Below, one piece after another: positions 1 to 8,084 of a stretch of DNA of 47,891 nt (the stretch's first letter is position 1; each line of letters begins with the position of its first letter). Source of the DNA: CAZUTK01 sp964623265 (GTDB lineage Bacteria; Electryoneota; B3-LCP); contig CAZUTK010000013.1 in assembly GCA_964623265.1 (NCBI GenBank), positions 1 to 47,891 of the forward strand, read 5' to 3'. Made by a program: the position numbers and the translations under genes. The notes under the pieces were generated by a model that was not told the DNA's origin, did no database searches, and saw nothing but the letters and a program-made list of their open reading frames with translations.

Positions 1-34
1 CCGTACATAAAGCGATGGCTAACTCTCTTCGCAT
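1..34 (-). CDS. 5' end of a gene running off the left edge
   Basis: Only eleven codons are present, reading MRRELAIALCT. An ATG sits 4 nt behind a clean GGAGG (minus strand, around 39-43), and a near-consensus promoter lies upstream at 89-117. The basic start followed by a hydrophobic run would fit the beginning of a signal peptide, as in the two neighbouring secreted proteins, but too little is visible to name a function. Confidence 0.6.
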   Translation of the reverse strand, partial: MRRELAIALCT

Positions 35-88
35 GTTACCTCCGTGGGTGTTTTAGATCCATTCAGTAGTTGCATCCCCGAATGTTGA

Positions 89-117
89 AATATACACTTT
101 TTTTTGGGAAAAGTCAA
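89..117 (-). promoter_or_regulatory. sigma70-type promoter of the left-edge gene
   Basis: Minus strand: -35 TTGACT (117-112), 17-nt spacer, -10 TATATT (94-89). It lies about 55 bp upstream of the ATG at 34. It has the same architecture as ten other promoters in this window. Confidence 0.75.
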
Positions 118-154
118 TAGCGACGTACTAAAAAAGCAGTTTTTCCTCTCGGGG

Positions 155-192
155 GTAATAAAACAGGGCGACAGTCAAAATGCCGCCCTGTT
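155..192 (-). terminator. intrinsic terminator after the selenoprotein candidate
   Basis: On the minus strand AACAGGGCG (192-184) pairs with CGCCCTGTT (170-162) around a 13-nt loop. The arm runs into TTTTATT. It lies about 20 bp after the TAG stop at 213-215. Confidence 0.75.
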
Positions 193-212
193 CTTTGTCT
201 CGGTTTCGAATG

Positions 213-2234
213 CTATTTCAGCAATACCATCTTGCCTATAGCGTAGTTTTCGGTGGTTTTGAGACGATAGAGGTACACGCCGGAGGCGAGTCCCGAACCA
301 TCGAAGTGAATTTCGTGCTTGCCAGCTGGCTGCACGCCCTGCCGGATTTGAGCGACGACTCTCCCGCCGACGTCATAAACCGTCAGTTCCACCGCACTCG
401 CCGCCGGCAATGTATATTGCAGGGTCGTCGTGGGGTTGAAGGGGTTGGGGTGAGTTTCGCAGAGTAGGAATTCCACCGGCTTCGCGGTCTCTGCATCTTT
501 GACGGGCGTGTAAGGTCCGAAGAAGTCGAAGATCGCCTGCAGCACTTCTTCCCGCGTGTTCGATCCGCTCTGCCCGCTGATGGCTTCGAAGGGGAAAGAG
601 AAGAAAACTAACTTGGATCCGTTTTCTCCCTCATACGTCAGACCTCCGCTATACGGCGCCGTTGAGTATTCAAAAGCGACTTCGGCGGGTGCCAGCACCG
701 TGATGCCGTCGGGATTCGTGCAGCTGCCCGTCCCCTGTCCGCCCGGATTGCAGTCGAGAGTCCTGCCGTCCCCGACCGGATTCCCTGCCACGCCGTTCAG
801 GATTTTGTCGTTGGTGTTGGCGACTTCGTATTGCACATGCAGCACGGTGTTCAGAAAGAGCTGAGCCGTGCTGTTCAGCCCCTGAGCGATGTTCTGTCCG
901 TTCAGGAACAGCCGCCCGCCGCCGTTGAGGAAATACTGGATCACGCTGCGCTCCTGCGCGTCAATCAGGTTGCTGAAGCCGGTGAACCAGATCACGGCGG
1001 GGTAGTACAGGATCGAACTCGTCGGCGGAACGCCTTTGACGTTGACATCCCACATCTCAAAGCTCTTGCCCAGGTTATTCAGAACCAGAGCATAATACGT
1101 CTCGAAAATGCCGACGCCGTCGTCGTCCACGACCAGAACATCCGGCCACCCGATGTACACGTCAATATCCTGATCCAGCACCACCTGCGCCGGGTTGGCG
1201 GTTACGTGCAGATGGATCGTCGTCGCATGGGGCTGCGCCGCGGAATTCACGCTGAAAACGAACGGAGTGACGTTTTCTTGAGTCGTTCCGTTCACGATGT
1301 CAGGGAAGTTCACCGTCGGAGTCGTGATGGTCAAATCCGGATCGCTAGTCGAAATGGTCCCGATGACGTCCACCGCCGTCTGATAGGGTTCTTCATTCCC
1401 CAGAGTTACGTACATAGAGACCGTTTCCCCGGCTTCCGCTCTGCCGTCGTGGTTTCCGTCGTCTTCGAAACGGTAACCCGCATAGTAGAGTCCGGGGAAG
1501 TTCACCGGCGCCCGTTCCAGATGCGCCTGCATAACTTCCTGATTGCTGTTGTTCTGCACGAAACAGGCGATGTCCAAGTTGTCCACCGACCAGGACGGAC
1601 TCAAGACGAATGTAGCGTTGTATGTTGAAGTGTCGTAGCCCGTCGTCGAGAAATTTTGCCCGGATGCGCTGGGTGCCATCTTCAGCATGGCGTGATAATG
1701 ATGCGGCTGACCGTTCGGCGAATTCGGCAGGTAGCTATAGCGGTCCAGAAGCACGATGTGCAGGCTGACGTTGCCCGCGATGGCGATGTCGGAGAAAGCT
1801 TTGCAGGTGACGTCCAGGTTGGAGCCGTTCACCTGAGCGCTAAGATCCAGCCAGATGTGGGAGGCAACCCCCATCCGGTTGGTGATGATGGTCTGGATCG
1901 AGGGCCAGCTCGCCGTAGTTCCGTCGCATTTCATCGTCGGTGTGCCCGTCACGTTGTAGTAAGTGCGCCGAGCGTTATTGTCTACCGTATTGGCGAGGTA
2001 AAACGGATCCGTGCCGCTGGGCCAGCTCATGTGATAGGCGATGTCGAAGGCGTTTTCCGGTGTCCCTACATTCTGCAGGGCTGTGTGCAGAGCGGGATCG
2101 CTCTGAGCACAGTACGGTCAACCCCAGTTGGTGAAATTTTCGACGAGAACGGTGCGCTGGTAGGCAGACGCCAAATTCGACAACCCTAAGAACAACAGCA
2201 GCGCTGCCAGTACAATTGCGATCTGCTTGTTCAT
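213..2234 (-). CDS. Secreted thioredoxin-fold surface protein with in-frame TGA (candidate selenocysteine 39)
   Basis: I read one gene of 673 residues through a single in-frame TGA at 2120-2118. Start ATG 2234-2232 follows AAAGGAAG, and the promoter is at 2280-2308. Residues 1-24 are a signal peptide (MNKQIAIVLAALLLFLGLSN...). VLVENFTNWG then leads into TGA-P-Y-C, so the TGA takes the place of the first Cys of a CxxC redox motif and Cys42 is the partner. A thioredoxin fold is supported by the cis-Pro motif GTPTMK (Pro99). The N-terminal part resembles the Omp28-like thioredoxin family. Next come Ig-like strands, a glutamine-amidotransferase-like Rossmann domain (about 365-575, DVLVVDDDG...FLNGGGRLFLNGQN) and a C-terminal type IX/FlgD-like sorting tail (about 588-673). 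A SECIS-like hairpin follows the TGA. Seen: TGA, frame, motifs, hairpin. Inferred: Sec insertion. The alternative is a nonsense mutation or base error at a Cys codon. Confidence 0.8.
2081..2112 (-). promoter_or_regulatory. SECIS-like hairpin immediately downstream of the in-frame TGA
   Basis: Counting U of UGA as 1, CUGUG (9-13) pairs with CACAG (36-40), then a 2x2 internal loop, then CAGAGCG (16-22) pairs with CGCUCUG (27-33). That leaves loop AUCC at 23-26. In E. coli fdhF the SECIS loop with its key G23 and U24 falls at the same distance. Here G22, A23 and U24 sit at the apex. The match in distance and the G/U at the loop agree with the bacterial SECIS rule; the bulged U17 of fdhF is not obvious. 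Confidence 0.65.
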
Positions 2235-2279
2235 GGAGCTTCCTTTTGTATTAAAAATATGCGTTTCGTTATGTTGAGA

Positions 2280-2308
2280 ATTTAACATTGAGCTTCGGTG
2301 GAAGTCAA
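2280..2308 (-). promoter_or_regulatory. sigma70-type promoter of the selenoprotein candidate
   Basis: Minus strand TTGACT (2308-2303), 17-nt spacer, TTAAAT (2285-2280). The ATG at 2234 is about 45 bp downstream. Confidence 0.7.
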
Positions 2309-2344
2309 GCAATACTCTTCATTTTTTTTTACGCTGGTTTCGAT

Positions 2345-2377
2345 AAAAAGAGAAGATGCGGAGGTTATCCGCATCTT
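2345..2377 (-). terminator. intrinsic terminator after the 2401-3663 gene
   Basis: Minus strand AAGATGCGGA (2377-2368) pairs with TCCGCATCTT (2362-2353) around a 5-nt loop. CTCTTTTT follows. The 10-bp perfect stem makes it strong. Confidence 0.85.
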
Positions 2378-2400
2378 CCCCTGAATTCTCTGTGTAAATC

Positions 2401-3663
2401 TTATTTCAGCAGAATCATCTTGCCGGTCTCCGCAGCGTCGCCGGCTTCGATGCGGTACAGGTAAATACCGGACGCCAACTGAGATCCGTCGAAGATCACT
2501 TCATGTTGTCCTGCATCCTGATACCCGTCCAACAGTCTCACCAGTTCGTTTCCTTTGACGTCATAGACCGTGATCCGGATGTGATCCGCCGCCGGCGTCG
2601 CGTAGCGGATTCGGGTTGCAGGGTTGAACGGATTGGGGTAATTGCCCGAAAGGCTGAATTCCGCGGGCGCGGCAAGGTTCAAGCCGGCTTCGAAAGATTC
2701 GCCGGAATTCGACCATTCGCCCTCGTATGCGCCGCCGTCCGTCGTGGATTTGGTGAAGGGGAAGGAGTCGGAGTCGTAAATCGTCGAAGGGTAGGAGCCG
2801 ACATTGCCGGTGTACGTGTAGTTGCCCGGAGGTGCGCTCGCCGGAACCGACTGCGAACGGTTCCGCGTGATGGACGATCCCGCCGGAAGCGTCAATGTGA
2901 TCGGTCCCAGAACCGGCCCGTACGGATTCCCGTTCGGCAGAGTGACCATCACCCAGACGCCGCAGGTCTGTGCGGAATTTTCATTATTGGAAATCGTGGC
3001 GTTGTAGTTGAACGATCCTCCGCCCGCCGGAATAATGATGGGGGGATTGACCGGCGTCATCGTGATGGTGATATTGGGTGCGCCCCCCGCAGTCTGGATG
3101 GAGAAATCGTCGAAAAAAGTTTCATCCGGATTCGGCCCGCCGCCCGAATAACCCCAAACCCGGATGCCGATCACGATCATCCCGGGAGCAATGAAACCGG
3201 TCACATTGAATTGCTGCCAGTTGGGCGTCGGCCAGATGAGATCTTCGCTGTAGCTGCCGTCGCTGTATATAAAATCAATGGCGGAAATCGCCGCTTCCGG
3301 CTGCTTGCACCAGAGAGTCGCCGAGACAATCTGAGCCGAAGGGGTGGGGGTGAAATCCTGCCGCAGCCAGTGGTTGCCGATGTCGTAGGCGCAGTACGTG
3401 CCGGTATGAGGTCCGGTGGTTGAGATGGTCCAGGCGCCGTCGTGCGTCCAGGGCGGGAAGCTGCCGGTTTCGAAACCGGTGTTGCTCAACAGCTCCAGAT
3501 CCGCAAAGGAAGTTCCGGAGGGAATCGGAGCGGAGTCCGGAGCGGATAGATCCACGATGAGATTGCCGCTCTGGACAATCTGAGCCGAAGCTCCCGCCGC
3601 GAAGAATCCCAATAGGAAAACGGTTGCGATGAACGCAGTAAAAAGAGTGAGACGGTTCATCAT
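2401..3663 (-). CDS. Secreted protein with jelly-roll-like domain, repeat module and C-terminal sorting tail
   Basis: A 420-residue exported protein; function unknown. The ATG pair at 3663/3660 follows AGGAGG, and residues 1-28 are a signal peptide ending ASAQ. Residues about 55-195 look like a carbohydrate-binding or concanavalin-like beta-sandwich (NTGFETGSFPPW..., FDDFSIQT). Residues about 200-305 form a module (IPAGGGSFNYN...VTLPNGNPYGPVLGP) that recurs in the carboxypeptidase transcribed away from it. The C-terminus (NYPNPFNPATRIRY...VYDVKGNELVRLL...LASGIYLYR...KMILLK) is a FlgD-like/type IX-type sorting tail, which suggests surface display or release. The promoter is at 3739-3767 and the terminator at 2345-2377, so it is monocistronic. 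Confidence 0.8.
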   Translation of the reverse strand: MMNRLTLFTAFIATVFLLGFFAAGASAQIVQSGNLIVDLSAPDSAPIPSGTSFADLELLSNTGFETGSFPPWTHDGAWTISTTGPHTGTYCAYDIGNHWLRQDFTPTPSAQIVSATLWCKQPEAAISAIDFIYSDGSYSEDLIWPTPNWQQFNVTGFIAPGMIVIGIRVWGYSGGGPNPDETFFDDFSIQTAGGAPNITITMTPVNPPIIIPAGGGSFNYNATISNNENSAQTCGVWVMVTLPNGNPYGPVLGPITLTLPAGSSITRNRSQSVPASAPPGNYTYTGNVGSYPSTIYDSDSFPFTKSTTDGGAYEGEWSNSGESFEAGLNLAAPAEFSLSGNYPNPFNPATRIRYATPAADHIRITVYDVKGNELVRLLDGYQDAGQHEVIFDGSQLASGIYLYRIEAGDAAETGKMILLK

Positions 3664-3738
3664 TTTTCCTCCTTGCGTTTGAAATGACGTTGATGTAGAG
3701 GAGTCTTTATGCGAAAAGAGTCTTTTCTTAGATGTTTC

Positions 3739-3767
3739 AATATAATGTTAATTTTTTCCAAAGTCAA
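3739..3767 (-). promoter_or_regulatory. sigma70-type promoter of the 2401-3663 gene
   Basis: Minus strand TTGACT (3767-3762), 17-nt spacer, TATATT (3744-3739). It is divergent from the carboxypeptidase promoter, whose -35 starts only 46 bp away. Confidence 0.8.
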
Positions 3768-3812
3768 TAAAGATTTTCCAAATCGGCATTTTTTCTGCCA
3801 TCTTCTTATCTC

Positions 3813-3841
3813 TTGACTTCCGCGAAAAATATAGTTATATT
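3813..3841 (+). promoter_or_regulatory. sigma70-type promoter of the M14 carboxypeptidase
   Basis: TTGACT (3813-3818), 17-nt spacer, TATATT (3836-3841). The start codon chosen at 3886 is 45 bp downstream. Confidence 0.8.
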
Positions 3842-3885
3842 AAAAAACGCTCGAAATGAAACGGTTTGTCCAAGTGGAGGTTATA

Positions 3886-6684
3886 ATGCGCGCTTTGTAC
3901 TGGATTTCCAACGCGATCGTGATGCTGTTAGCAGCCTTCTGCACCTTCGCAACGGCGGAACAGACTCACTTTTTCGATAGAACTCCTCACCGGATTTTAT
4001 TGCAGAATGAGAGTTCGTTACGGGAACTGGCGGCTTTGAATCTGGATATCGAACGCGGCTCCGTGGGGAGCGAACCCGCCGTCGTCGGCTACCTCAACGA
4101 AGACGAGAGAAACCTGCTCACCGACCTGGGGTATATCGTCGAACCGATCCCCAACCAAGCGCTCTTGATGTTCCAACAGCTGATGGAAGAAACCGCCGGC
4201 ACCGACGACCCTTTGAGAGAATACCACACCTACGAAGAGATGGTGGCGGAACTGCAGGCGATCGCCGCGGCGCATCCGACCCTCTGCCAGCTTCACAATA
4301 TCGGTCCCACCGTCCAGAACCGCGCGCTCTGGTTTATGAAAATCTCCGATAACGTATCTCAAGAAGAGGACGAGTTGGAATTCCGCTACACTGCCGCCAT
4401 CCACGGCGACGAAGTCGTCGGCAAGGAAATGTGTCTGTATTTGATTAATTATCTAGTGGATAACTACGGTTTGGACCCGGTGGTGACCAGCCTGGTGAAC
4501 GAGACGGAGATCTGGATTATGCCCTCCACGAATCCGGACGGCACCGCCGCCGCCAGCCGTTACAACGCCAACGGCGTGGATCTGAACCGCAATTTCCCCG
4601 ACCGCGTCTCGGACCCCTACAACACCACGGCGGGCAGACAGCCCGAAACGGCGGATGTGATGAACTGGAATTTCGCCCATTATCCGGTGATGTCCGCGAA
4701 TTTCCACGGCGGCGCTCTGGTGGCGAACTACCCCTGGGACGGCTGCTGGGACCCGCAGGCGAATCACGCCTATACGACGAACCAGGATTGGGTACTGCCG
4801 GCGGCGGAAACCTATTCCTACAATAATCCTCCGATGTGGGCGAACAACATTCCTCCCTTCGTCCACGGCACCGTCAACGGAGCGGACTGGTATCAGATCA
4901 CCGGCGGCTTGCAGGACTGGAGCTACAACTGGATGGGGGATATGGACATCACTATGGAAATCTCTACGATAAAATGGCCCTCCTCGACTACGCTTCCTGG
5001 CTTTTGGAATGATAACCGCCCGGCGATGCTGGCGTATATGCAGTTCGCCCACCGAGGAATCCGAGGGGTGGTGACCGACGCCGTCAACGGCTTGCCGTTG
5101 AACGCGCAGGTTAAAATCCAGGGCAGGCACGATTTCACCGTCAATACGGATCCCGATGTCGGCGACTTTCACTATCCGTTGATGCCCGGAAGCTACAATT
5201 TTGACGTGACCAGCTTCGGATACTGGCCCGCGCATCTGACCGGCGTGCAAGTCGCGCAGGGCGATCCGACGCGCGTGGACGTGGCTCTCCAACCCGCCGC
5301 TTTGATGACATTTGCGGGAATCCTGCACAACGCAACAGGAGGCGGGTTGTCGGCGCGCGCCTCTCTGCTGAACACGCCCTATGATCCTGTGTTGACCAAT
5401 GCCAACGGCGAATTCGCTTTTTCCAATGTGTACGAAGGGGAATATGTGCTGCGCCTCGAAAGTCTGGCGGACGGCGCTTTGATTCAATTCCCCATCGTGC
5501 TGACCGCCGGCATGGAACCGCTGGAATTGTGGGGTCCGATGGTGCTGTTTTACGACGGCTTTGAAGCCGGTCTGACGGCCTGGTCTCCGCAGGGGACTTG
5601 GGGCACCTCCGGCAACGCCTATGCGGGATCCCTTTCCGCAGCGGACAGCCCCTCTGGAAATTACGGCAACAATCTGAACATCTCGCTGACGAAAAACAGC
5701 CCGCTGGATCTGTCCGGTTACGAATACGCGGCGCTGTCCTATCGCACCCGCTTCAACTGCGAAACCAACTACGACACTCTCTACGCGGAGGTTACCGCTG
5801 ACGGGCTCATCTGGAATCCGGTCAATTTCCACAACAGCCGCCAGGACTGGTGGTCCCTGGAAGTCCGCGATTTATCAGGCTACGCCGGATCGGCGGCGTT
5901 GAATCTGCGCTTCCGGCTGAAGACGGACGGCAGCGTCGTCCGGGACGGCGGCTTTGTGGATGAAGTGCGCCTGAGCGCCGCGAGCAGCTCCCCGATCGGA
6001 ACGCCTGCGGTGACGATCACATTGTCTCCGTACGGGACTCCCATTCAGATTCCTGCGGGCGGAGGATCTTTCTCCTACAACATCTCGGCTTCCAACGCGG
6101 AAACGACGCCCGTGCCGGTCTCCGTCTGGTGCAATGTGACGCTGCCCAACGGGAACCCCTACGGACCCACGTTGGGTCCCGTCTCGATCACTCTTGCCGC
6201 CGGGCAGACCCTGAATCGGGATCGCAGCCAAGTCGTCCCCGGAATCGCTCCATCGGGAACCTATATCTACCACGCCTACATCGGACAATACCCCGACGTC
6301 GTTTGGGGCGAGGACAGTTTCATCTTCGCCAAGTCGGGTGTGGATGTGGGAGGGATGGCAGACTGGGCGAATAGCGGCGAAGATTTCCTCGAAGGTTTGT
6401 CGCAGGCGGTGCCGCCGCCAGAGGACTACGTTCTGGCGCAGAACTTTCCCAACCCCTTTAATTCCGAAACCAGAATCTGCTTCGCGCTGCCGCGGGATGA
6501 GCATATCACCATCAAGGTATATAACACCCAAGGGCGCCTCGTTCGGGTGATTCTGGACGAAGATCGCGCTTCAGGATGGCATCAGGTCCAATGGGACGCA
6601 TCCGATCTGGCGACTGGACTTTACATCTACAGGATGGAAACGAGCGGGGGGACTTTCTCGCAGAAAGCGATCTTTATAAAATAA
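3886..6684 (+). CDS. Secreted M14 zinc carboxypeptidase with C-terminal sorting tail
   Basis: A predicted extracellular metallo-carboxypeptidase of 932 residues. I chose ATG 3886 because GGAGG stands 5 nt before it and a signal peptide (MRALYWISNAIVMLLAAF) follows; an in-frame ATG at 3856 has no such site. The catalytic domain (about 110-395) shows the zinc ligands H173-x-x-E176 in IHGDEVVGKE, substrate-binding NPDG and DLNRNFP (N234, R235), the third ligand H274 in NFHGG, and the catalytic Glu358 in TMEIS. A carboxypeptidase regulatory-like beta domain follows (about 395-475), then another transthyretin-like segment, a jelly-roll-like stretch (about 545-690), the module shared with the 2401-3663 product (about 700-810) and the sorting tail (about 850-932). 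The role is probably peptide scavenging; the substrate is unknown. Confidence 0.92.
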   Translation: MRALYWISNAIVMLLAAFCTFATAEQTHFFDRTPHRILLQNESSLRELAALNLDIERGSVGSEPAVVGYLNEDERNLLTDLGYIVEPIPNQALLMFQQLMEETAGTDDPLREYHTYEEMVAELQAIAAAHPTLCQLHNIGPTVQNRALWFMKISDNVSQEEDELEFRYTAAIHGDEVVGKEMCLYLINYLVDNYGLDPVVTSLVNETEIWIMPSTNPDGTAAASRYNANGVDLNRNFPDRVSDPYNTTAGRQPETADVMNWNFAHYPVMSANFHGGALVANYPWDGCWDPQANHAYTTNQDWVLPAAETYSYNNPPMWANNIPPFVHGTVNGADWYQITGGLQDWSYNWMGDMDITMEISTIKWPSSTTLPGFWNDNRPAMLAYMQFAHRGIRGVVTDAVNGLPLNAQVKIQGRHDFTVNTDPDVGDFHYPLMPGSYNFDVTSFGYWPAHLTGVQVAQGDPTRVDVALQPAALMTFAGILHNATGGGLSARASLLNTPYDPVLTNANGEFAFSNVYEGEYVLRLESLADGALIQFPIVLTAGMEPLELWGPMVLFYDGFEAGLTAWSPQGTWGTSGNAYAGSLSAADSPSGNYGNNLNISLTKNSPLDLSGYEYAALSYRTRFNCETNYDTLYAEVTADGLIWNPVNFHNSRQDWWSLEVRDLSGYAGSAALNLRFRLKTDGSVVRDGGFVDEVRLSAASSSPIGTPAVTITLSPYGTPIQIPAGGGSFSYNISASNAETTPVPVSVWCNVTLPNGNPYGPTLGPVSITLAAGQTLNRDRSQVVPGIAPSGTYIYHAYIGQYPDVVWGEDSFIFAKSGVDVGGMADWANSGEDFLEGLSQAVPPPEDYVLAQNFPNPFNSETRICFALPRDEHITIKVYNTQGRLVRVILDEDRASGWHQVQWDASDLATGLYIYRMETSGGTFSQKAIFIK

Positions 6685-6808
6685 CCGCGATCACATGATC
6701 TGCCCACTGCGTTCCGAAGCGGGCAAAATGCGATTCTGCAGCCGGTCAAAGCGCTTTTCATCCTCTGTGCAGGCAAAAATCGGCTGGTTGCAGTAAAGCG
6801 GTTTTTGC

Positions 6809-6837
6809 TTGCATTCGGGGGATTTTCAACGTAAATT
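6809..6837 (+). promoter_or_regulatory. sigma70-type promoter of the GT9 gene
   Basis: TTGCAT (6809-6814), 17-nt spacer, TAAATT (6832-6837). A TTG that opens the longest reading frame lies inside this -35 box, so it cannot be the start codon if this promoter is used. Confidence 0.6.
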
Positions 6838-6871
6838 AAAAAGAAACAGGGAATATCCGGGAGAAGCGGCA

Positions 6872-7963
6872 CTGGATCGCATTTTGATCTTGCGCAACCA
6901 GGGGATCGGGGATTTGATCTTGATCACGCCCGCGATCCGAGCCGTCCGCCGACTGCATCCGCAGGCGCACCTGACGGCGGTCGTGGGGCAATGGTCCCGT
7001 GCCGCTCTGGAAGGAAATCCGCATCTCGATGAGATCATCTCGTATCCGGATCCCTGGATCCAGAATAAGAGCATTTCAGGTTATCTGCGTTTGGCATCTA
7101 TTCTGCGCGCAGAGAAATTTCGCGCCGCCTATATTTTTCACTCGCATACGCTGATTCATCTGCTGGCGTTCCTCGCCCGAATACCCACTCGCTGCGGCTT
7201 CTACGATCTGAATCTGAACAAATCCGGGCGTCTCCTGACCGATCGAACGGAATGGCAGCCGAACACGGATCGCTATATCGCGGACAATTATTTGGATATC
7301 CCCCGGCTGGCGGGATTCCGCGGGAATGATCTCGATCTGGATTTTTATTTGACGGACGACGAACAGGCGCAGGCGGATCGGATCCTGTCCGATCTGGAAA
7401 TCCCGCAAGGGCAATTTCTGATCGTCGCTCCCGGCGGAGGCGTCAACCCCCGGCAGAACGTCTTCGAGAAACGCTGGGGCACAGACAAATTTGCCGCTCT
7501 TTGCACCCGATTGTATCAGGAAACCGGGATGCCGATCCTGCTGATCGGCAGTGAACAGGAGCGCGATCTCGGGCGGGAAATCATGAGCGCGGCGGGGCGA
7601 GCAGTTTTGTTCGATTGGATCGGGAAGACATCTTTTCGTCAAAGCGCCGGACTCATCCGGCGGGCGCGTATCCTGATCAGCAACGATTCTTCCGTAATGC
7701 ACGTCGCAGTCGCCTTCCGGATACCCAGCTTGACGATCTTCGGACCTTCGAATCCCCGTTCGCTTCTGCCGGTTTCGACGGTCAATCAGTGGATTTCGTC
7801 CGGCGTGGACTGCAGTCCCTGCTATTGCAACAGCATCTTTCGGGGTTGCGAACACCTGAAGTGCATGCGGGAGCTGTCGGCGGATGCGGTGGCGGAACGC
7901 ATTCTTCAGATGCTGCCCGCTTCCGCTCCTGAGGCGAATGAACAAGACAAAACACACGGATGA
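6872..7963 (+). CDS. Glycosyltransferase family 9 (heptosyltransferase-like)
   Basis: Likely adds a sugar to a cell-surface glycolipid or LPS core from an activated donor, at the inner face of the membrane. The fold is GT-B. The N-terminal motif DRILILRNQGIGDLILITPA is the family's usual beginning, normally right after the start Met. A C-terminal donor domain has APGGGVNPRQ, RWGTDKFAAL, GSEQERDL and NDSSVMHVA...IPSLTIFGPS. With CTG 6872 as start the protein has 363 residues. GGGAG lies 8 nt before CTG, and no ATG/GTG/TTG is placed sensibly between the promoter (6809-6837) and the motif. A Cys-rich segment (CSPCYCNSIFRGC) is near the end. The acceptor is unknown. Confidence 0.85.
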   Translation: MDRILILRNQGIGDLILITPAIRAVRRLHPQAHLTAVVGQWSRAALEGNPHLDEIISYPDPWIQNKSISGYLRLASILRAEKFRAAYIFHSHTLIHLLAFLARIPTRCGFYDLNLNKSGRLLTDRTEWQPNTDRYIADNYLDIPRLAGFRGNDLDLDFYLTDDEQAQADRILSDLEIPQGQFLIVAPGGGVNPRQNVFEKRWGTDKFAALCTRLYQETGMPILLIGSEQERDLGREIMSAAGRAVLFDWIGKTSFRQSAGLIRRARILISNDSSVMHVAVAFRIPSLTIFGPSNPRSLLPVSTVNQWISSGVDCSPCYCNSIFRGCEHLKCMRELSADAVAERILQMLPASAPEANEQDKTHG

Positions 7964-8084
7964 ATGCCGTATGACCTACATCACAAATAGAAAGCCTGTA
8001 AGATTCGTAACTTTAATGTTGTCTTGATCGGCGCAAACCGCGCATAGACGCCGATTGCCGTCAAATGCGAAAACGGAGATAGAG

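Noticed and set aside
213..2312. Two separate genes or a pseudogene: a 64-residue fragment and a 605-residue protein.
   Set aside because: Both are in one frame, joined by one TGA at a redox Cys position with a SECIS-like hairpin, and share one signal peptide and promoter. I keep a mutation or base error as the stated alternative.
4453..5832. 459-residue open frame on the minus strand.
   Set aside because: Antisense to the carboxypeptidase with all its motifs; no ribosome site; Arg/His/Gly/Val-rich text typical of shadow frames in this GC range.
6809..6871. TTG at 6809 as start of the glycosyltransferase gene.
   Set aside because: It lies within the -35 box of a well-formed promoter, and the 21 extra residues are unlike the family.
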